A program made the position numbers and the translations under genes. This document shows, in pieces, positions 1 to 7,283 of a stretch of 15,056 nt of DNA (position 1 is its first letter; every line of letters starts with the position of its first letter). Source of the stretch: Candidatus Saccharimonadota bacterium (GTDB lineage: Bacteria; Patescibacteriota; Saccharimonadia; Saccharimonadales; Saccharimonadaceae). The notes beneath the pieces are model-generated. The model was not told the origin of the DNA. It saw only the letters and a program-made list of their open reading frames with translations, and did no database searches. The stretch is taken from positions 1-15,056 of the forward strand of contig CAJPLV010000016.1 of NCBI GenBank assembly GCA_905371715.1, in the 5' to 3' direction.

Positions 1-988
1 TCGGTGCATCTGGCATTGAGATAAACAGCGACACAGCATAGAGTGGTCCATATAGTGCGATCATTACGAATCCCATAAATTGATTTGCCTCGCGTGCGGT
101 CGGCATAGTAGCGCCAATTAGTACGAGCACGCCGGTGAAAAATGCAAAACTGAGAGCAAAAATTACCGCAGCGACTCCAATTCGCGCCCAATCGACGGGC
201 AAACCCGACAAATCAATATTCGGCAGATTGAGCTGATTGCGGAACAGCAGGTAGCCGATTAGCACGGGCGCCGCTACGAGAACACCCTGAATTAGCATGA
301 GGATAATGAGCGAAATGATTTTGCCGATAATTAGTGTGCGCGCTTCAATTGTTGTGAGAATCATCTCAATCACGCGATTCTCTTTTTCCTCGGTCGTACT
401 AGTAAGCGCTTGTCCAGCAAAGAATGACATTAGTACATAAAACAGCACAAGGAATATACCTGGCAGGATCATTTCTTTGAATGGGTCGTAAGCACGCCCG
501 TCGCGGTAAATAGTTGTGTCGCTAGCTGCTGCATTTTGCAAAACAGTGCGAATCTGTGGCGATACGGTGTTTTGCACTGACTGGCTAAGTAGCGCTAGCG
601 CTACCGAGCTGTATCGTCCGTTCTCAAATAAGCCGACGTTCTTACCGTAGACTTCTATATGGCGAGCACTCACATCAGCGGGGTAGTAAAAATAGGCGTC
701 AACTGTACCATTTTTGACTGCGGCGACACCAGCCTCTTTAGTCACCATTTTGGCATGAAATGTGCTTACTATCTGCGGGCTTAGTAAATGAGAATCATCG
801 GTGATGGCGATACTGAACGTTTGCTCTTTCAGCTTGTCGGCGGCATCTCGCGTGGCGTTATTCGACAAAAACACGATACCGAATACCGCACCGATCATAA
901 TCGGGAAGCCGAACACCATCGCCCAAAACGATTTCTTTTTGAGTACGCGAATGACTTCAAAGGTTATAACGGTCGATAAATTATGCAT
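1..988 (-). CDS. ABC-2 type exporter permease (NatB-like), partial
   Basis: Reading the minus strand from an ATG at 988 gives an open frame of 329 codons with no stop before the window edge, so the C-terminus is missing. It starts MHNLSTVITFEVIRVLKKKS, followed by a first membrane segment (about residues 21-42), a roughly 170-residue extracytoplasmic region, and then a run of hydrophobic helices including one beginning MILPGIFLVLFYVLMSFF and the motif TSTTEEKENRVIEMILTT. This layout (one TM, large outer loop, TM cluster, E-rich coupling stretch) is typical of the ABC-2 permeases paired with NatA-type ATPases. The start is well supported: AGGAGG lies 7 nt upstream, inside the end of the ATPase gene, and the two frames overlap by 8 bp (ATGCATAA), so they are translationally coupled. 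The substrate cannot be told from sequence; sodium, lipid-like compounds or peptides are all possible. Confidence 0.88.
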   Translation of the reverse strand, partial: MHNLSTVITFEVIRVLKKKSFWAMVFGFPIMIGAVFGIVFLSNNATRDAADKLKEQTFSIAITDDSHLLSPQIVSTFHAKMVTKEAGVAAVKNGTVDAYFYYPADVSARHIEVYGKNVGLFENGRYSSVALALLSQSVQNTVSPQIRTVLQNAAASDTTIYRDGRAYDPFKEMILPGIFLVLFYVLMSFFAGQALTSTTEEKENRVIEMILTTIEARTLIIGKIISLIILMLIQGVLVAAPVLIGYLLFRNQLNLPNIDLSGLPVDWARIGVAAVIFALSFAFFTGVLVLIGATMPTAREANQFMGFVMIALYGPLYAVSLFISMPDAP

Positions 989-1733
989 GGCGCGCCTCCT
1001 GTTCTTGATCATTTTCGTTGCCGTATACGCTTAGGAAAATATCGTCAAGCGATTTGCCGCCAAACTGTTTGCGTATTGCCGCAACCGTTCCGTAAGCGCG
1101 CGCTACGCCGTTTTTTAGCAGAATAACGCGGTCGCACAAGCGTTCGACCTCTTCCATTTGGTGCGTGATCATGATAACGGTCGCGCCTTTGGCTTGGTGC
1201 TCCTCAATAATTTCCATGAGCAATCGGCGATTTACCGGGTCAAAACCTTTCGTCGGTTCGTCTAAAATTAGCAGCTCCGGGTCGTTCATAATGGTAATAC
1301 CGAGCTGTACTTTTTGTTGTTGACCACCCGATAATTTATCAAGGCGGGTCGTCGCTTTGTCCGCTAGATTTACGCGCTGCAAAAATGCCATTGAGCGTGC
1401 TCGCGCTTCGTTTTTGCTGAATCCCTTCAGCCGACCAAAATATGCCATTGTATCAATGACGGTTTCTTTTTTATACAGCCCACGCTCTTCTGGCAGATAA
1501 CCGAGCTTTACACCGCCCGACACGCTGTACGGCTTACCGTTTACTAATAGCGTGCCTCCTGTCGGCGCATAGATACCAAGTAATGCGCGGATTGTCGTCG
1601 TTTTACCCGACCCGTTACTGCCGAGAAACCCAAATGTTTCGCCGCGTTTCACCGTAAAACTCAGATCTTTTATTACTTCAACGTCGCCGAATTTCATCTG
1701 GAAGTGGTCAACTGTTACAATTGCATTGCTCAT
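981..1733 (-). CDS. ABC transporter ATP-binding protein (NatA-like)
   Basis: A 250-residue nucleotide-binding domain that would power the permease encoded just downstream. Visible motifs in order: Walker A GSNGSGKT (38-45), Q-loop region GYLPEERGLY (78-87), signature LSGGQQQ (134-140), Walker B LLILDEP (154-160) with catalytic E159, and the switch histidine in ITHQ (H191). The PEERGLY stretch is common in NatA/YhaQ-like exporters. An open frame extends upstream to 1946, but that extension has no ABC homology and overlaps the divergent gene, so I start at MSNAIVTV (1733). The start is supported by a TACAAT hexamer only 6 nt upstream, which suggests a leaderless message. Class assignment is secure; transported substrate is unknown. 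Confidence 0.93.
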   Translation of the reverse strand: MSNAIVTVDHFQMKFGDVEVIKDLSFTVKRGETFGFLGSNGSGKTTTIRALLGIYAPTGGTLLVNGKPYSVSGGVKLGYLPEERGLYKKETVIDTMAYFGRLKGFSKNEARARSMAFLQRVNLADKATTRLDKLSGGQQQKVQLGITIMNDPELLILDEPTKGFDPVNRRLLMEIIEEHQAKGATVIMITHQMEEVERLCDRVILLKNGVARAYGTVAAIRKQFGGKSLDDIFLSVYGNENDQEQEARHA

Positions 1734-1739
1734 ACGCCC

Positions 1740-1745
1740 ATTGTA
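1740..1745 (-). promoter_or_regulatory. -10 element of the ABC exporter operon
   Basis: Minus strand TACAAT, then 6 nt (GGGCGT), then the ATG at 1733. Transcription would start at or next to the ATG, leaving no room for a ribosome binding site. No convincing -35 is seen. It faces the promoter of the divergent gene at 1801 within a 67-bp intergenic space. Confidence 0.5.
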
Positions 1746-1787
1746 ATATGCGGCAGCTATCCGTAGCAATAGACGAACGAAATGCGA

Positions 1788-1793
1788 TATGAT
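1788..1793 (+). promoter_or_regulatory. -10 element of the 1801 gene
   Basis: TATGAT, then 7 nt (AGAAGAC), then ATG at 1801. The arrangement is almost identical to that in front of argS (TATAAT AGAACAC ATG) and decides the start: the in-frame ATG at 1789 would lie inside the -10 box. No clear -35 is visible. Confidence 0.5.
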
Positions 1794-1800
1794 AGAAGAC

Positions 1801-3234
1801 ATGAAGTCATCGTGGAGGCTAGGTGCGGCAGCGTGCGTCGGCGGCTTTGCGCTAATGGCGTACGAGTTGGTAGCGGCGCGGCTGCTTGCGCCGTCGGTTG
1901 GTAGTTCGACATACGTATGGACGGGCGTGATCGGCGTGATTATCATTGCGCTGAGTACAGGCTGCTGGCTGGGCGGGCGCGTCGCAGACTATCGGCATGC
2001 GCCGCAGGACGTTGGACTGCTGCTGATAATTGCTGCAGCGCTGGTGGTGGCGACGATGTTGAGCGCAAACGATACGCTGCGCTGGCTGACGACAGCCCTG
2101 GATGAGCCGCGCATACAAGCGGTTGTTGCAGCGCTGGTGTTATTCGCGCCGGCAAGTTTCGTACTTGGCGCGGCGTCGCCATACTTAGCGAAGTTGAATG
2201 TATCATCGCTCGACACGGCGGGACGGTCGGTGGCAAATTTGAGTGCGCTTGATGCGGTGGGCGGTATCGCCGGAACGTTTGTCACTGGGTTTGTGCTGCT
2301 CGGCGCGATTGGACTAAACGAGACGTTGGCACTGGTAGCAGGCATCTTGTTAGCGACGAGCTGGTTGTTTATGCCGCGGTGGCAGTGGCGGCTGCGGGCG
2401 CTGATGGTCGGAGTGGTAATTATCGCAGCCTTGAGCGGATTGTGCGCGCCGAAGCGCGGCGATGTGTCGGTAGAGACTCCAAGCGCGCATTATTCCATCG
2501 TTAATTACACGAATAATGGCAGGCAAATCCGCGGCCTCGTGACTGGGCCGACCGGCGTGCAGTCCGGCGTATATCTTGATGGCGCAAAGGACTTGCCGTT
2601 TTGGTATACGCGGCGTATGGTTGAAACGACGATCGCCGCTAAACCGCGCACGGTGCTGCTGCTTGGCGGCGGCGCATTTACAATGGCAGAGTACATAGCG
2701 CGGCAATTGCCGAACACGCAAATTGACGTGGTAGAAATTGACCCGGGGCTAGAAAATATATCGCGGCAGTATTTCGGCTACCAGCCGCTGCCAAACGTAA
2801 AGCTGATTTTTAATGACGCGCGCACGTATATTCAACGCACAGACCAGCGCTATGATGTCGTATTGATTGACGTTTATAACGGCGGCGAAATTCCATATTC
2901 GCTATTGACGGCAGAATATGGCGGCGAATTGGCGCGAATCGCGCACGAAGATGGGCTCGTGGTGGCAAATCTTATTGCCGGGCTGAATAATACGCCGTGC
3001 CGCGAGCTGTTTGCGGCGTTTGATGCGGTGTACCGTCGCACCTGGCCGCATGCGCGGTACGCAGCGCAGCACCGTGATTTATCGCGCGGCAATTATGTTA
3101 TCGCGTACAGCAAAAAACCGCGGACGATGCCTGCAGCAATGTCTCCGCTGCAGCCGCTTGGTGGCACGTTTTATACCGATAATTTCATTCCAAACGACAG
3201 GCTATATGAAGCATGCCGCAGGGCGGTACGTTAA
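1801..3234 (+). CDS. Membrane protein fused to a spermidine-synthase-like domain
   Basis: A 477-residue protein. Roughly residues 8-215 form a bundle of about six or seven hydrophobic helices with small polar loops (for example GGFALMAYELVAARLLAP and ALDAVGGIAGTFVTGFVLLG). Residues about 225-470 look like the Rossmann-type fold of spermidine synthases: glycine-rich SAM-site motif LLLGGGAFTMAEY (286-298), acidic VVEIDP (310-315), FNDART (337-342) and YDVVLIDVYNG (351-361). The membrane plus SpeE-like fusion is a known but poorly characterised bacterial architecture. In classical SpeE the last motif reads IDSTDP, with two aspartates; here D357 is kept and the second aspartate is replaced (IDVYNG), so true aminopropyl transfer is doubtful. 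Start chosen at 1801 rather than 1789 because of the -10 position. It stands alone between the exporter and the nrd block; I see no strong terminator after it. Confidence 0.85.
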   Translation: MKSSWRLGAAACVGGFALMAYELVAARLLAPSVGSSTYVWTGVIGVIIIALSTGCWLGGRVADYRHAPQDVGLLLIIAAALVVATMLSANDTLRWLTTALDEPRIQAVVAALVLFAPASFVLGAASPYLAKLNVSSLDTAGRSVANLSALDAVGGIAGTFVTGFVLLGAIGLNETLALVAGILLATSWLFMPRWQWRLRALMVGVVIIAALSGLCAPKRGDVSVETPSAHYSIVNYTNNGRQIRGLVTGPTGVQSGVYLDGAKDLPFWYTRRMVETTIAAKPRTVLLLGGGAFTMAEYIARQLPNTQIDVVEIDPGLENISRQYFGYQPLPNVKLIFNDARTYIQRTDQRYDVVLIDVYNGGEIPYSLLTAEYGGELARIAHEDGLVVANLIAGLNNTPCRELFAAFDAVYRRTWPHARYAAQHRDLSRGNYVIAYSKKPRTMPAAMSPLQPLGGTFYTDNFIPNDRLYEACRRAVR

Positions 3235-3266
3235 TTTGCGTGGTAAAAAATACATAAGCAAAATGC

Positions 3267-3295
3267 TTGCAATATCCATATATAGTGTCTATAGT
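3267..3295 (+). promoter_or_regulatory. nrdA promoter
   Basis: TTGCAA (3267-3272), 17-nt spacer, TATAGT (3290-3295). This would start transcription near 3302 and give a leader of about 130 nt, unusually long for this window. The spacer holds an NrdR-like box and a second candidate box covers the predicted start, which is a repression-type layout. Confidence 0.5.
3273..3288 (+). promoter_or_regulatory. NrdR-like box 1
   Basis: TATCCATATATAGTGT matches the known NrdR box consensus (acaCwAtATaTwGtgt) at 13 of 16 positions when w means A or T, including all the strongly conserved C, A, A, T, T, G positions. It lies exactly between the -35 and -10 of the nrdA promoter. NrdR is the usual ATP/dATP-sensing repressor of ribonucleotide reductase genes; its gene is not in this window. 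Confidence 0.55.
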
Positions 3296-3305
3296 TTATA
3301 AATAG

Positions 3306-3321
3306 ACGCTACATATATAGC
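3306..3321 (+). promoter_or_regulatory. NrdR-like box 2 (weaker)
   Basis: ACGCTACATATATAGC keeps the left half of the NrdR consensus and a TATATAG right half shifted by 2 nt. It starts 33 bp after box 1, about three helical turns, close to the spacing usual for tandem NrdR boxes. Its first nine bases, ACGCTACAT, recur in the pyrG palindrome. Confidence 0.4.
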
Positions 3322-3364
3322 AGTCGAGCAAATAAACACGTGCGCAAATAATTAGTACGATATC

Positions 3365-3381
3365 TTATTCTGCCAGAATAA
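3365..3381 (+). repeat. Inverted repeat in the nrdA leader
   Basis: TTATTCTGCCAGAATAA is a perfect palindrome apart from its central base. In RNA it can form a 6-bp hairpin with loop UGCCA, about 53 nt before the nrdA start. It is followed by a G-rich stretch and TTTTTT (3393-3399 region). Too far from the U-run to be a normal terminator; it could be an operator or a leader structure. Confidence 0.4.
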
Positions 3382-3434
3382 AGGCGGGGTTAGTTTTTTG
3401 CGCTCTAATAGGCATCAATAATAAACGGGGGAAT

Positions 3435-5834
3435 ATGAGCGATATTACAATCATTAAGCGCGACGGCAGTAAAGAGCCGTTTGACGCGAACAAGATCAAT
3501 CTCGCACTCATGAAGGCGAGCGAGGGTTTGCCGGACCAAATCTCGAAAGTTGTGCAAGTTGCGAGCGAATTGCGGCTGACGCTTTTTGACGGCATGACGA
3601 CAGAGCAATTGAATGAAGCGGTAATCCAGACGGCGCTGCAAAACGTTAAAGACGATCCAGACTTTGATACAATTGCGGCGCGGCTGCTGCTTAAAGCAAT
3701 GTACAAAACGCTGCTCGGCGACTACGAAACGGACGATGAGCTGAAAGCGCTGCATGCGCGCGAGTTTCCAAAATATATTAAATGCGCAGTGAAAGATGGA
3801 TTGCTTGACGTTCGCATGGCCGATGCAAACGTGTTTGATTTAAGCGTATTGGCAGCAGCGCTTGATCCAACACGCGACCGCTTGAGCAAGTATCTCGGCG
3901 TCATTACGAACAAAAACCGCTACGCGCTGCGTAAAAACGACGGCTCGCCGCTTGAGGTACCGCAGTTCACGAACATGCGCATCGCGATGGGGCTAAGCTT
4001 TAATGAGCCAAACCCGACCGAGGCAGCGATTCGTTTCTACCGCCACATGAGCAACCTGGAATACAGCCCGGGCGGCAGCACGCGCGTCAATGCCGGCGGC
4101 ACGTTCCCGCAGTTAAGTAATTGTTTCGTCATTGACGTTGACGACGACATGGAATCAATCGCAAAAAGCATTCACGATACCATGTGGATTGCTAAAGGTA
4201 CAGGCGGTATCGGCATTAGCATGAGTAAGCTGCGTGCTGCCGGCAGTCCGGTAAAGACTACAAACACCGAATCGACCGGTCCGATCCCGTTTATGAAGAT
4301 GATCGATACGGCACTGTTTGCCGTTAGTCGCAAGGGCAAGAAAGCTGGGGCGGCGGCGCTCTATATGGAAAACTGGCACCTTAATTTTCCGCAATTTATC
4401 GACCTGCGCCAAAACTCAGGAGACCCGTATCTGCGGACACACTTCGCAAACACAGCGGTATTTTTATCAGACGAGTTCATGAAGCGTACCGAAAATGATC
4501 AGGATTGGTATTTGTTTGACCCAGCAGAGGCGAGCGATTTAACTGAATTATATGGTACGGCGTTTAGCAAACGCTATCGCGAATATATTAAACTGGCAGA
4601 AGCTGGTAAACTGCGTACGTTTAAGAAACTATCGGCGCGGCAGCAATACCGCCAGATTCTGATGAGCCTACAGGCCACGAGCCACCCGTGGCTCACCTGG
4701 AAAGACGCAATCAATGTGCGGGCGCTCAATAATAACTCCGGTACAATTCATCTGAGCAACCTATGCACCGAAATCACGTTACCGCAAGACAGTAAAAATA
4801 TTGCGGTATGTAACCTCATTAGTTTAAACCTGTCGGCGTTTTTGCAACACGATAAGACATGGGCTTGGGATCGGCTTGAGCAGGCGACCCGCTCGGCAGT
4901 GCGCCAACTGGACAACCTTGTTGATATTACTAGCACGCCAGTTGAAGAAGCTATGCATTCAAATATGCAAAATCGTGCGGTTGGGCTTGGCTATATGGGA
5001 TTTGCAGATATTCTTGAGAAGCTTGAGATTAGCTATGAATCGGATACGGCGTACGAGCTGATTGATCAGCTGAGCGAGTTTATCAGTTACTACGCAATCG
5101 ACGAATCAGCGAATTTAGCAAAAGAGCGCGGCAACTATCCGAATTTCAAAGGCAGCGGCTGGAGCAAGGGACTGCTGCCAGTCGATACAATTACGATGCT
5201 TAGCGAAAGCCGCCGGCAAACAGTAAACATCTCAACGAAGCAGCGTTTAGATTGGGAAACATTGCGCGCTAAAGTAAAGAAAGGGATGCGCAATGCGACG
5301 CTTATGGCAATTGCGCCGACTGCAAACATATCGCATGTGGCCGGCACAACGCCGGGACTTGATCCGCAGTTTAGCCAAATTTTTAGCCGCAGCACGTTGA
5401 ACGGTAAATTCCTTGAGGTTAATCACAACTTAGTAGCAAAACTAAAAGAGCTAAAGCTATGGGATGAGCTAAAAGACGAATTACTCATCAATCAAGGCGA
5501 CATTCAGGGTATGGAACAAATTCCGCAAGCAGTGCGTGATGTTTACAAAACGAGCTTTCAACTGTCGCCGTACGCGTTTATTGAGGTAGCGGCACGGGCG
5601 CAAAAATGGGTTGACCAAGCAATTAGCCGCAACATGTATTTGGAAACGCGTGATATCGACGAATACGAAAAGATTTACCGTGAAGCCTGGCGCCGTGGCC
5701 TTAAGACGACGTACTATCTGCATGTGAAACCGCGTCATCAATCAGAACAGACTACTGTTGCTGCAAACAAGGCAGAGAAAATTCAGAAAGAAAATCAGCG
5801 CAAAGTTGGATTCGGCTTTGCACGGAAAAAGTAA
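3435..5834 (+). CDS. nrdA: Ribonucleoside-diphosphate reductase, large (alpha) subunit, lacking the C-terminal Cys tail
   Basis: Makes dNDPs from NDPs with NrdB; 799 residues, cytoplasmic. N-terminal ATP-cone (about 3-92, starting IIKRDGSKEPFDANKI) for allosteric activity control. Catalytic residues are all present: C230 (QLSNCF) and C459 (IAVCNL) as the redox pair, N442-C444-E446 (SNLCTEI) for thiyl radical chemistry, and Y760-Y761 (TTYYLH) for radical transfer. What is missing is the C-terminal flexible tail with the CxxC or CxnC pair that hands electrons to the active site: the protein ends RKVGFGFARKK, and C459 is its last cysteine. The stop at 5832 is followed at once by the nrdB Shine-Dalgarno, so a local frameshift is not an explanation. 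Start ATG 3435 has a GGGGGA sequence upstream. First gene of nrdA-nrdB-FMN protein. Confidence 0.96.
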   Translation: MSDITIIKRDGSKEPFDANKINLALMKASEGLPDQISKVVQVASELRLTLFDGMTTEQLNEAVIQTALQNVKDDPDFDTIAARLLLKAMYKTLLGDYETDDELKALHAREFPKYIKCAVKDGLLDVRMADANVFDLSVLAAALDPTRDRLSKYLGVITNKNRYALRKNDGSPLEVPQFTNMRIAMGLSFNEPNPTEAAIRFYRHMSNLEYSPGGSTRVNAGGTFPQLSNCFVIDVDDDMESIAKSIHDTMWIAKGTGGIGISMSKLRAAGSPVKTTNTESTGPIPFMKMIDTALFAVSRKGKKAGAAALYMENWHLNFPQFIDLRQNSGDPYLRTHFANTAVFLSDEFMKRTENDQDWYLFDPAEASDLTELYGTAFSKRYREYIKLAEAGKLRTFKKLSARQQYRQILMSLQATSHPWLTWKDAINVRALNNNSGTIHLSNLCTEITLPQDSKNIAVCNLISLNLSAFLQHDKTWAWDRLEQATRSAVRQLDNLVDITSTPVEEAMHSNMQNRAVGLGYMGFADILEKLEISYESDTAYELIDQLSEFISYYAIDESANLAKERGNYPNFKGSGWSKGLLPVDTITMLSESRRQTVNISTKQRLDWETLRAKVKKGMRNATLMAIAPTANISHVAGTTPGLDPQFSQIFSRSTLNGKFLEVNHNLVAKLKELKLWDELKDELLINQGDIQGMEQIPQAVRDVYKTSFQLSPYAFIEVAARAQKWVDQAISRNMYLETRDIDEYEKIYREAWRRGLKTTYYLHVKPRHQSEQTTVAANKAEKIQKENQRKVGFGFARKK

Positions 5835-5845
5835 GAGGAGGAACT

Positions 5846-6844
5846 ATGACAGTATCAACACAGCCAAAGGGAATTTTAGGCTCAGGCTTGCGCGACGGGC
5901 TGCAGCTGAAGCCGGTGCGCTACCAGTGGGCGTATGATCTATATAATCAGGCGGTAGCAAATACGTGGTTTCCGAATGAAGTGCAGCTCGTGCAAGATTT
6001 GGCTGATTTTGAGAAAATGACAGGCGAGGAAAAGCATGCGCTCAAGACTGTTATTAGTTATCTCAATCCAAACGAGCTGCTTATTAACAAAAGCCTCGCT
6101 TTTGGGATCTACCCATATGTCAACGCCGCTGAAGCGCATTGTTACCTCTCGAAACAGATGTGGGAAGAGGCGAATCATTTCATGACATTTGAATATATCA
6201 TTGAGACGTTTCCATTTAATCGCGAAGAGATTTACGCAGCTGGGCGCGGCAAGCAAAGCCTGAAAGATAAATCCGATTTTCAGCTGAAGTATGTCGGGCG
6301 CATGCTTAACGATAAGCTTGATGTTACCACGACTGAAGGCAAGAAAGACTTCGTTCGTAATCTTGTAGCATACAATATTGCACTGGAAGGTATTTGGTTT
6401 TACTCAGGCTTCATGGTCGGCATGAGCTTTCGGCGGCGTAATTTATTGCGTAATGTTGGCAGCCTGTTGGATTGGATTACGCGCGACGAAAACTTGCATT
6501 TAACGTTTGGCATTAATTTGCTGCTCACTATTATGGAAGAGAATGAAGACTTGCAAGACCCAGAGTTTGCTGAGGAAATTCGCGGGCTGATTCTGAAAGC
6601 CGTTGAACTTGAGGAAGCGTATAACAAAGATATGCTGCCGCAGGGAATTTTGGGCTTGAACGCAGAGTATGTTAATCAGTATGTCAAATTCATGACCGAC
6701 CGGCGGCTGGAAGAACTTGGGTTTGAAAAAGAATATCATGTATCAAATCCCGCTAAATGGATGGCGGCGGCAAATGACACGTTGGAATTAGTGAATTTCT
6801 TTGAAAGTACAAACACAAGCTACGAAGTTAATTCGGTGAAATAG
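5846..6844 (+). CDS. nrdB: Ribonucleoside-diphosphate reductase, small (beta) subunit, class Ic-like (Phe at the radical site)
   Basis: Ferritin-like radical-generating partner of NrdA; 332 residues. Six metal ligands can be placed: E77 (NPNELL), E108 and H111 (WEEANH), E181 (ALEGIW), E215 and H218 (RDENLH). The residue four after H111, where E. coli NrdB carries radical tyrosine Y122, is F115 (EANHFMTF). Glutamate as first ligand plus Phe at the radical site is the pattern of Chlamydia class Ic R2, which uses a Mn(IV)/Fe(III) cofactor in place of a tyrosyl radical. A C-terminal tyrosine (Y326, TNTSYEV) may serve in radical transfer like Y356 of E. coli. Perfect AGGAGG 4 nt before ATG; only 11 nt after nrdA stop, so co-transcribed. 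Confidence 0.95.
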   Translation: MTVSTQPKGILGSGLRDGLQLKPVRYQWAYDLYNQAVANTWFPNEVQLVQDLADFEKMTGEEKHALKTVISYLNPNELLINKSLAFGIYPYVNAAEAHCYLSKQMWEEANHFMTFEYIIETFPFNREEIYAAGRGKQSLKDKSDFQLKYVGRMLNDKLDVTTTEGKKDFVRNLVAYNIALEGIWFYSGFMVGMSFRRRNLLRNVGSLLDWITRDENLHLTFGINLLLTIMEENEDLQDPEFAEEIRGLILKAVELEEAYNKDMLPQGILGLNAEYVNQYVKFMTDRRLEELGFEKEYHVSNPAKWMAAANDTLELVNFFESTNTSYEVNSVK

Positions 6845-6853
6845 GGGCACATT

Positions 6854-7186
6854 ATGAATAATTTTGACTCGGTGCGGGTCGGCTGTTTAGCGACGACGAA
6901 CGCCGACGGTTCGCCGCGCGCAACGCCGCTCCATTTTGTACTCACTGATACGCAGCTAGTTTGGCTATCGCCTGAAACGGCGGTCCACTCGCAGAATATC
7001 AGTCGCGATCCGCACGTATCATTTACGATGTGGGAAAGCCCGACGATCGCCTTGCGTATTGACGGTATTGCGCGCGTCGCGTCGGGCGATGAAGCGCTGG
7101 TGCTAACACGTACCTTCCGCAAAAAACTTGGCGATTCGCCAAAATTACCAGGCGCATCCGTCTATGCTGTCGACCGCGCAAAGTAG
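6854..7186 (+). CDS. Pyridoxamine 5'-phosphate oxidase-like FMN-binding split-barrel protein
   Basis: 110 residues resembling the PNPOx-like split barrel: VGCLATTNADGSPRATPLHF (residues 9-28) followed by WLSPETAVHSQNISRDPHVS and a strand IALRIDGIARV. These are the strands that form the flavin pocket and dimer face in the family. It is shorter than true PdxH (over 200 residues) and lacks the C-terminal PLP-site motif, so pyridoxine metabolism is unlikely; general FMN- or F420-type reductases and heme-utilisation proteins share the fold. It starts 9 nt after nrdB, with AGGGG upstream, and is probably the third gene of the nrd operon. A redox role near ribonucleotide reductase is an inference from position only. 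Confidence 0.8.
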   Translation: MNNFDSVRVGCLATTNADGSPRATPLHFVLTDTQLVWLSPETAVHSQNISRDPHVSFTMWESPTIALRIDGIARVASGDEALVLTRTFRKKLGDSPKLPGASVYAVDRAK

Positions 7187-7215
7187 CATATTCTACAACG
7201 CAGCGGCGCCGCATT

Positions 7216-7228
7216 TTGATTGAATCAA
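7216..7228 (+). repeat. Short perfect inverted repeat over the -35 of the 7284 gene
   Basis: TTGATTGAATCAA, 6-bp arms around one base, overlapping the predicted -35 (TTGAAT, 7220-7225). A possible operator; a related TTTGATT/AATCAAA pair lies after the gene. Short enough to be chance. Confidence 0.3.
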
Positions 7229-7249
7229 CGGCACCTAGTACTGTATGAT
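7220..7249 (+). promoter_or_regulatory. Promoter of the 64-residue CxxCQ protein gene
   Basis: TTGAAT (7220-7225), 18-nt spacer, TATGAT (7244-7249). Predicted start near 7256 leaves a leader of about 28 nt that includes the Shine-Dalgarno. It suggests that the small gene can be expressed apart from nrdAB. Confidence 0.45.
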
Positions 7250-7283
7250 AAACGTAAGCAGATAGTAAAAAAAAGGGGGAAGT

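Noticed and set aside
1734..1946. Long N-terminal extension of the ABC ATPase
   Set aside because: No ABC-type sequence, passes through the divergent promoter region and into the neighbouring gene; the -10 spacing supports 1733.
3365..3400. Palindrome plus T-run before nrdA as an intrinsic terminator or attenuator
   Set aside because: About ten unpaired G-rich bases separate the hairpin from the T-run, and the hairpin is short and AT-rich.
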